Assembly (NCBI GenBank): GCA_964608265.1
Contig: CAZSNP010000002.1
Coordinates: forward strand, 86,542-150,541
Length of the DNA stretch: 64,000 nucleotides
Reading direction: 5' to 3'
Origin: JANWXR01 sp964608265
GTDB lineage: Bacteria > Chloroflexota > Anaerolineae > Anaerolineales > UBA6663
Under the pieces are notes generated by a model that was not told where the DNA came from, made no database searches, and saw only the letters and a program-made list of their open reading frames with translations. Below are positions 59,202 to 64,000 of the stretch, piece after piece. Each line of letters starts with the position of its first letter. Position 1 is the stretch's first letter. The position numbers were made by a program, and so were the translations under genes.

Positions 59202-59215
59202 GGCAACGCTATAAT
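59187..59215 (+). promoter_or_regulatory. Promoter of the FMN riboswitch/importer transcript
   Basis: TTGAGA (59187-59192), a 17-bp spacer and TATAAT (59210-59215) lie just upstream of the riboswitch. The promoter overlaps the start of the divergent dehydrogenase gene, and the complement of the same A/T box can act as its -10. Confidence 0.75.
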
Positions 59216-59233
59216 GACGGCAATTGTATACGA

Positions 59234-59392
59234 CATCTTCGGGGCAGGGTGCGAGCCGCCTCGCCGCAGGTGAGCAGGCGACTCTATTCCCGATCGGCGG
59301 TACAGCCCGCGAGCGTGTTTGCAACTACGGCAAACCTGCATGACCCGGTGAAACTCCGGGGCCGACCGTATAGTCGGGATTGAAAGAAGGTG
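59234..59392 (+). ncRNA. FMN riboswitch (RFN element)
   Basis: The conserved RFN blocks are present in order: CATCTTCGGGGCAGGGTG, TTCCCGATCGGCGGTACAGC, CCCGCGAG, then CCGGTGAAACTCCGG, GCCGACCGTATAGTCGGGAT and GAAAGAAGGTG. The ends pair as helix P1 (59234-59240 with 59386-59392). The P3 region is extended and one arm carries an AACTACGGCAAACCTGC insertion. FMN binding usually turns expression off. It controls the downstream ABC importer. Confidence 0.92.
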
Positions 59393-59393
59393 A

Positions 59394-59416
59394 AGGCTGA
59401 CGCGCGGCGTCAGCCT
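59394..59416 (+). promoter_or_regulatory. Hairpin in the riboswitch expression platform
   Basis: AGGCTGACG (59394-59402) pairs with CGTCAGCCT (59408-59416) right after the aptamer. A second possible helix joins CCCGTTG (about 59421) and CAACGGG (about 59450). These may form the competing antiterminator arrangement. Confidence 0.5.
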
Positions 59417-59497
59417 GGCCCCGTTGCTGGCGCAGGTGGATTGCGCTTCAACGGGACCTTTGTTGGTTCGGTGGTCGAACTGACATTGTTCGCTTTG

Positions 59498-59531
59498 CCC
59501 CGAAGTGAGGATTCACTTCGGGGTTTTTGTT
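59498..59531 (+). terminator. Riboswitch-linked intrinsic terminator
   Basis: CCCCGAAGTGA (59498-59508) pairs perfectly with TCACTTCGGGG (59513-59523) and is followed by T5-G-T3. It ends 1 nt before the ATG at 59533, so readthrough is required to express the importer. This indicates transcriptional control by the riboswitch. Confidence 0.92.
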
Positions 59532-59532
59532 T

Positions 59533-60312
59533 ATGGCGACGCTCAACCTGATCAAACAACCGGCCCGGCTGCCTCGGGCATTATGGCTGGTTCTCTCGCT
59601 GGCAAGCGCGGTGCTGCTGTGGGAGGTGGTCACGCGCGCGGCGAACCTGCCCGCCTTCATCCTGCCGCCGCCGGGGGCAGTGTGGGCGCGCTGCCTCGAG
59701 ACGCTGGCCGACGGGAGCCTGCTGCGGCACACGCTCACAACGCTCGGCGAGGTGCTGGCCGGGCTGGGGCTGGGCCTGAGCGTCGCCGCCGTGTTGGGCT
59801 ACCTCATCGCCAAATCGCCGCCGCTGGAACGCGCGCTGACGCCTTACCTCGTCGCTTCGCAGGCAGTGCCCGTCGTCGCCATCGCGCCGCTGCTCGTCAT
59901 CTGGCTGGGGCCGGGCCTGCTGTCGAAGGTCATCATCGCCGCGCTGATCGTCTTCTTCCCCATCCTCGTCAACGTCATCGTCGGGCTGCGCTCAGTCGCG
60001 CCCGAGCTGCGTGACCTCATGCGGTCGCTGCGCGCCACGCGCCGACAGATGTTTGTCAAGCTCGAGCTGCCCGCCGCGCTGCCGATTTTGCTCGGCGGCC
60101 TGAAGGTGGGGGCGACGCTGGCCGTCATCGGCGCGGTGGTGGGGGAGTTCGTCGGCGCCGATCGCGGGCTGGGTTTTCTAGTGAGCGTCGGTCGCGGCCA
60201 ATACGATACGGCCCTGGTCTTCGTCGCGGTCGGCGCGCTGGTGACGTTGGCACTGACTTTGTATGGCAGCGTGGCGTTGCTGGAGAGCGCGCTGCTCAAG
60301 TGGAAGCGCTGA
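59533..60312 (+). CDS. ribX: Riboflavin ABC importer permease (RibX-type)
   Basis: This 259-residue permease has six membrane helices and the BPD_transp_1 EAA-like loop (SVAPELRDLMRSLRATRRQMFVKLELPAALPILLGGLKVG). It belongs to the SsuC/ThiX family. The riboflavin assignment follows from the FMN riboswitch upstream and from knowledge that Chloroflexota carry RibXY systems with NMT1-like binding proteins. Thiamine-precursor or sulfonate permeases are similar in sequence. There is no Shine-Dalgarno because the terminator ends at the start codon; a TTG at 59527 is also in frame. Confidence 0.82.
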   Translation: MATLNLIKQPARLPRALWLVLSLASAVLLWEVVTRAANLPAFILPPPGAVWARCLETLADGSLLRHTLTTLGEVLAGLGLGLSVAAVLGYLIAKSPPLERALTPYLVASQAVPVVAIAPLLVIWLGPGLLSKVIIAALIVFFPILVNVIVGLRSVAPELRDLMRSLRATRRQMFVKLELPAALPILLGGLKVGATLAVIGAVVGEFVGADRGLGFLVSVGRGQYDTALVFVAVGALVTLALTLYGSVALLESALLKWKR

Positions 60313-60327
60313 AGGGCAGCGCAGAAA

Positions 60328-61323
60328 ATGAGGCGAGACATGAAGACGTCCCTGAAACTATTCCTGCTCGGCGCGCTGCTGGCAGCCTGTGCCGCGCCCG
60401 CAGCGCCCCCGACCGTTGCACCGGCCACGGCTGCCTGGCGCAAGGTGCGGCTGCCGATGGGCTATATCCCCAGCGTGCAATACGCTAATTTCTACGTAGC
60501 GGTCGAGAAGGGCTATTTCGCCGACGCCGGCCTGGAGCTGGAGTTCGACTATTCATTCGAGACGAACGGCGTCGCCCTCGTCGGCGCGAACCAGTTACCG
60601 TTCGCCGTGGTCTCCGGCGAGCAAGTGCTGCTGGCCCGCGCGCAGGGGCTGCCGGTGGTGTATGTGATGGCGTGGTTCCAGAAGTTCCCGGTGGCCGTCA
60701 TCGCCAAAGCCGATTCGGGGATCGCGGCGCCGGCGGATTTGGCAGGCAAGCGCATCGGCGTGCCCACGCTGGACGGCGCGAACTTCATCGGGCTGCGCGC
60801 CTTGCTCGCCGCCGCCGGCCTCCAGCCGGAGGAGATCACCATCACCGCCATCGGCTTCAACCAGGCGGAGGCCCTGACCGCCGGCCAGGTGGACGCGGTG
60901 GTGGTGTACGCCAACAACGAACCGATCCGCCTGGCGGCCAAGGGCGAGGCCTTGAACGTGATTCAAGTGAGCGATCACGCCGCGCTGGCGGCCAACGGCC
61001 TCCTCTCGAACGAAGAGACGGTGCGCAACGATCCGGAATTGGTGCGGGCCTTTGTGCGCGCGGTCGTGCGCGGCACGCAGGACGTCATCGCCAACCCGGA
61101 TGAGGCGTATGCGATTGCGAAGAAATATGCGCCCGATGCGTTGCAGGAGGAGGCGGTCGAGAAGCAAGTGCTCGCCGCGACGATTGCGCTGTGGAAGGCC
61201 GAGCGGCTGGGCTGGATTGATGTGAAAGCGTGGGAGACGATGAACGCCACGCTGGTGAGCAGCGGTCTGCTCAAGACGCCCGCCGATGTGAACGCCGCGT
61301 TCACCAACGACTTTGTGCCGTGA
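60328..61323 (+). CDS. ribY: Riboflavin-binding lipoprotein of the ABC importer (RibY-type, NMT1/THI5-like)
   Basis: This 331-residue protein has a lipoprotein signal (MKTSLKLFLLGALLAACAA; lipobox LAAC) and an NMT1/THI5-like periplasmic-binding fold: MGYIPSVQYANFYVAVEKGYF, FDYSFETNGVALVGANQLPFAVVSGEQVLLARAQGLPVVYVM, then GKRIGVPTLDGANFIGL and NQAEALTAGQVDAVVVYANNEP. The substrate is inferred from the riboswitch. The start at 60328 (or the second ATG at 60340) follows 15 nt after the permease gene. The stop overlaps the ATPase start. Confidence 0.82.
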   Translation: MRRDMKTSLKLFLLGALLAACAAPAAPPTVAPATAAWRKVRLPMGYIPSVQYANFYVAVEKGYFADAGLELEFDYSFETNGVALVGANQLPFAVVSGEQVLLARAQGLPVVYVMAWFQKFPVAVIAKADSGIAAPADLAGKRIGVPTLDGANFIGLRALLAAAGLQPEEITITAIGFNQAEALTAGQVDAVVVYANNEPIRLAAKGEALNVIQVSDHAALAANGLLSNEETVRNDPELVRAFVRAVVRGTQDVIANPDEAYAIAKKYAPDALQEEAVEKQVLAATIALWKAERLGWIDVKAWETMNATLVSSGLLKTPADVNAAFTNDFVP

Positions 61324-62108
61324 CCCTGCTCGCAGTCGAAGACCTCGCGCTCACCTACCGCAACGCCAACGGCGGCCTGCGCGCCCTCGACGGCGTCAGC
61401 TTCACCGTTCGGCCGCAGGAGTTCGTCTGCATCGTCGGGCCGAGCGGTTGCGGGAAGAGCACGCTGCTCAAAGTGCTGGCCGGGCTGCTGCCGCCGACCG
61501 AAGGCTGTGTGCGGCTCAACGGCGCGCAGCGAAACAGTGACGGGGAAGCCCGGACCCCGCCCGCACCGCTGACCGGGCCGAGCGACCGCATCAGCCTGGT
61601 TTTTCAAAAGGCCAACCTCATGCCCTGGCGGGACGTGCTGGCCAACATCCGCCTGCCGCTGGAAGTGCAGAACGTGGCGCGCGCCGAGGCCGACCGCCGC
61701 GCGCGGGAGATGATCGCCCTCGTCGGCCTGGCCGGGTTTGAGCACGCGCTGCCCGCCGACCTCTCGGGCGGGATGGAACAGCGGGTGGCGATTGCGCGGG
61801 CGCTGGTGACGCGCGCGGAAGTGTTGCTGCTCGATGAGCCGTTCGGCGCGCTGGATGCGCTGACGCGTGAACGGATGGGCACCGAGCTGCTGCGGATCTG
61901 GGACGCGCATCGCACGACGGTGGTGATGGTGACGCACGCCATCCCCGAGGCGCTGCTGCTGGCCGACCGCGTCTTCGTCCTCAGCCCCCGCCCCGGCCGC
62001 CTCAAACTCGAAGTGGCGGTTCCGCTGCCGCGCCCGCGCGCGTTGACGATGGAGTACGACCCCGGCTTCGGCGAATTGATGCGCGCGGTGCGGTCCGCCA
62101 TCGAGTAA
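61320..62108 (+). CDS. ABC importer ATP-binding subunit
   Basis: This 262-residue protein has Walker A GPSGCGKSTLLK, Q-loop LVFQKANLMPWRDV, signature LSGGMEQRVAIARAL, Walker B LLLDEPFGALDALTRE and the switch His (MVTHAIPEALLLADR). It belongs to the nitrate/sulfonate/taurine-type ATPases and completes the importer. The GTG start overlaps the previous stop (GTGA), indicating coupling. Longer readings upstream run inside ribY and are rejected. Confidence 0.92.
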   Translation: MTLLAVEDLALTYRNANGGLRALDGVSFTVRPQEFVCIVGPSGCGKSTLLKVLAGLLPPTEGCVRLNGAQRNSDGEARTPPAPLTGPSDRISLVFQKANLMPWRDVLANIRLPLEVQNVARAEADRRAREMIALVGLAGFEHALPADLSGGMEQRVAIARALVTRAEVLLLDEPFGALDALTRERMGTELLRIWDAHRTTVVMVTHAIPEALLLADRVFVLSPRPGRLKLEVAVPLPRPRALTMEYDPGFGELMRAVRSAIE

Positions 62109-62126
62109 GCCGGGCAATAACGCAAA

Positions 62127-62151
62127 ACGTGAGAGGCCATGCCTCTCACGT
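62127..62151 (-). terminator. Hairpin terminator between convergent genes
   Basis: ACGTGAGAGGC (62127-62137) pairs with GCCTCTCACGT (62141-62151). On the minus strand it is followed by UUUU. It ends the DUF4349 gene and may also serve the ABC operon. Confidence 0.75.
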
Positions 62152-62183
62152 CGTAACCAACATCACGCGTCGACTCTGCTTTT

Positions 62184-63137
62184 TCAGGCAGTCGCGGCCT
62201 TCGCCCTGCGCCCGCGCCGGCGCACGACCCACACGGCCAGCAACACCGGCGCGCCAAAGAGCAGGGCCAGCGGCAGCACGTACACACCGGCCCAAATCAC
62301 CGCCGTGGCCACCTCCTGCAGCGCGAGCAACAGCGCCTCGACAGCTTCCTTCACCACGCCCTGCGGCTGCCAGTCGTTCGTCTCGAGCGGTTGGCTGAGC
62401 ACATCGGGGATGAGGGTGACGTTTATGAGCGACATGGCCGCCGACTCGCGGAAATACTTCATCTGCCCCTTCACCTGTTCGATCTGCCCGCGGATGCTGG
62501 TGAGCTGACTGAAGACGTTGAGCACGTCCTCGGTGCGTTTGGCCTCTTCCATGATGCGCTGCAATTGCGCCTCGGCCACTTCGAGGTTCTTCAGTTGGCT
62601 CTCGAGGTCGGTGTACTGCGCGGTCACATCCTCGCCGGCGAGCTGCTGGCTCTCGACCTTCACCGCCAGGCCCTTGAGCTGCGCCAGGGCGGCCTCGAGC
62701 TTATCGACGGGCACGCGGATGGCGACGCCGGCCTGCATGAGGCGGTTGCCCTGTGCGTCGGTCGAGGTCTGATACACATTCGAGCTGACGACGAACCCGC
62801 CCAGGCTCAGCGCCAGCGCGTTGATGCGATCGGCGGAAGCCACCGGGTCTTTGACGACCAGCGACAGCGTGGCATTCTTGATGACCAACCGGTCAATCTG
62901 CGCCTGGGCCACGATCGAACCGCTGCTCGGCGCCAGCGACTCGCGATGAATGAGCGCGTCTTCAGCCGGCGCGTACCCTTCCACCACGGAAGGCAAAGCG
63001 GGGACAGACTCGGGCGCCATGCCTCCCCCGCCAAAGGCCGCTTTCTCGGCCTCCTGGGTCACAATCTGGGCGGCCTGACCGCAAGCCGTCAGCGTCAGCA
63101 CTGCTATCACTGCAATGAGAATCCATTTGCGCAACAT
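62184..63137 (-). CDS. DUF4349-domain lipoprotein
   Basis: This 317-residue protein has a lipoprotein signal (MLRKWILIAVIAVLTLTACGQ; lipobox LTAC). The DUF4349 domain starts about residue 68 (LVIKNATLSLVVKDPVASADRI, GGFVVSSNVYQT). A long coiled-coil runs about 175-230 (LESQLKNLEVAEAQLQRIMEEAKRTEDVL). A C-terminal membrane helix (AVIWAGVYVLPLALLFGAPVLLAVWV) is followed by Arg-rich residues. The function of DUF4349 is unknown. GGAGGAA is placed 7 nt before the ATG, which fixes the start. Confidence 0.92.
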   Translation of the reverse strand: MLRKWILIAVIAVLTLTACGQAAQIVTQEAEKAAFGGGGMAPESVPALPSVVEGYAPAEDALIHRESLAPSSGSIVAQAQIDRLVIKNATLSLVVKDPVASADRINALALSLGGFVVSSNVYQTSTDAQGNRLMQAGVAIRVPVDKLEAALAQLKGLAVKVESQQLAGEDVTAQYTDLESQLKNLEVAEAQLQRIMEEAKRTEDVLNVFSQLTSIRGQIEQVKGQMKYFRESAAMSLINVTLIPDVLSQPLETNDWQPQGVVKEAVEALLLALQEVATAVIWAGVYVLPLALLFGAPVLLAVWVVRRRGRRAKAATA

Positions 63138-63209
63138 CGCTGCTTCCTCCGAGTCAACGGGATATTGAGTTGTGATTTTGACGGCGGAGGTCGGGGCGAG
63201 GTTCCGGGG

Positions 63210-63944
63210 CTACCAGCCCTGGGCGATGCGGATGATGAGGCGCTCGGGGAAGTTGGCAGCCCGCATGCGACGCTGGGTGACGCCGACGTCGTAGGCTACG
63301 CGGCGATAGTCCCAGACGCGGGTTTTGGTATCGAGCAGCGCGTAGGCCGCGGCCGGGTTGCTATCGCGCGGTTGGCCGACGCTGCCGGGGTTGATGATGA
63401 GGCGATGGCTGTTGAGCACCAGCGGCCGGGCGTAATCGGGTGGGGCCTCGGTGCAATCGTTGCCGGCCTCGCCTTCCTGATAAATCACCGGCACATGCGT
63501 ATGGCCGACGAGGCAGTAGGGCGTGTCGAAGAAGGCGAAGTTCTCGCGCGCGATGGCGCGATTGAGGACGTATTCCCAGATCGGTTGGCGCGGTGAGGCG
63601 TGGGCGAGGGTGAAGTCACCTGATTCGGCGATGGGCCACAGCAATTGCAGATAGGCGAGGTTCTCGGGGGCGAGCGAGTCGCGCGTCCACAGAATCGCCA
63701 TCCGCGCATCGAGGTTGAAGGCGTTGACGTCCAACTCGCCCAGCACGGCCTTGTCGTGATTGCCCACCAGGCACGTCAGCCGGCCCAGCGACCGCACGCG
63801 TTCCACGCATTCGTTTGGGTCGGGGCCATATCCCACCAAATCGCCGAGACACCAGACAACGTCGTACTTCCCCGCTGCATCCGCCAACACGGCCTCCAGC
63901 GCCGCCAGGTTGGCATGAATATCAGAGATGATGAGCACACGCAT
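63210..63944 (-). CDS. Calcineurin-like metallophosphoesterase (YfcE/diadenosine-tetraphosphatase-like)
   Basis: This 244-residue protein carries all metal-binding motifs: ISDIHANLAALEAVL, CLGDLVGYGPDPNECVE, VGNHDKAV, HASPRQP, GHTHVPVIY and NPGSVGQPRDSNPAAAY. It belongs to the small cytoplasmic phosphodiesterases of unknown substrate. ATG 63944 begins directly at the first strand; an upstream in-frame codon at 63998 adds an atypical segment. Confidence 0.92.
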   Translation of the reverse strand: MRVLIISDIHANLAALEAVLADAAGKYDVVWCLGDLVGYGPDPNECVERVRSLGRLTCLVGNHDKAVLGELDVNAFNLDARMAILWTRDSLAPENLAYLQLLWPIAESGDFTLAHASPRQPIWEYVLNRAIARENFAFFDTPYCLVGHTHVPVIYQEGEAGNDCTEAPPDYARPLVLNSHRLIINPGSVGQPRDSNPAAAYALLDTKTRVWDYRRVAYDVGVTQRRMRAANFPERLIIRIAQGW

Positions 63945-64000
63945 AATTGAAAGTGGCGCGAATGATAGCACGAGAGGGCGTAAATTGGGCAGAAACATCC

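Overview
The window is a high-GC bacterial contig with dense protein coding and short spacers. It looks like a metagenome-assembled member of the Chloroflexota, close to Anaerolineae. That call rests on inference from content: secreted proteins with Thr/Pro 'TPTPT' linkers, LysM proteins, a PTPS-related giant membrane protein, a RibXY-type riboflavin importer behind an FMN riboswitch, apparent leaderless promoters, and many hairpin-forming intergenic repeats. A 100-N scaffold gap lies at 20282-20381. No rRNA, tRNA or CRISPR was seen.

Layout. 1-8 kb: the 3' end of gyrA, an AlbA_2/ATPase-type regulator, a membrane histidine kinase, an alpha/beta hydrolase fused to a cyclic-nucleotide domain, a CheY-like regulator, an MFS transporter and a GDPD phosphodiesterase. 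8-18 kb: purA, an initiating sugar transferase with a GT4 glycosyltransferase, a decayed secreted nuclease gene, a very large secreted phosphodiesterase/5'-nucleotidase preceded by a Pho-box-like array, and a second GT4. 18-33 kb: secreted or surface proteins (LamG, PQQ-type sugar dehydrogenase, GT39, two paralogous LysM proteins, a PTPS-related membrane protein, a beta-propeller lipoprotein). 33-41 kb: a long minus-strand array with kbl, an MFS transporter and an unusual cluster (ribA, ribD reductase domain, zinc dehydrogenase, methyltransferase, PTPS-like enzyme with Glu for the catalytic Cys, glycosyltransferase). 41.6-43.8 kb: a compact four-gene cassette around a soluble FtsK-like ATPase. 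43.8-59 kb: NfeD, a phospholipase-C-like protein and an exopolysaccharide/rhamnose locus (rfbD, GT2s, GT4, Wzz-like proteins, BY-kinase, rfbA, rfbB, WecA-like and WecC-like enzymes), with rnhB and a RAYT transposase embedded. 59-62 kb: FMN riboswitch, terminator and ABC importer. 62-64 kb: a DUF4349 lipoprotein and a metallophosphoesterase.

The most striking pattern is a set of about 20 dispersed inverted repeats. Their arms are built from degenerate 7-11 bp units, and the unit differs from copy to copy. They fill spacers, abut or contain stop and start codons, and sit in-frame inside several proteins. A REP-associated tyrosine transposase carrying its own perfect palindrome lies in their densest zone. 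Other leads are the pterin/flavin-like cluster, the FtsK cassette, the Pho-box array with its nuclease pseudogene, and the riboswitch-controlled riboflavin importer.
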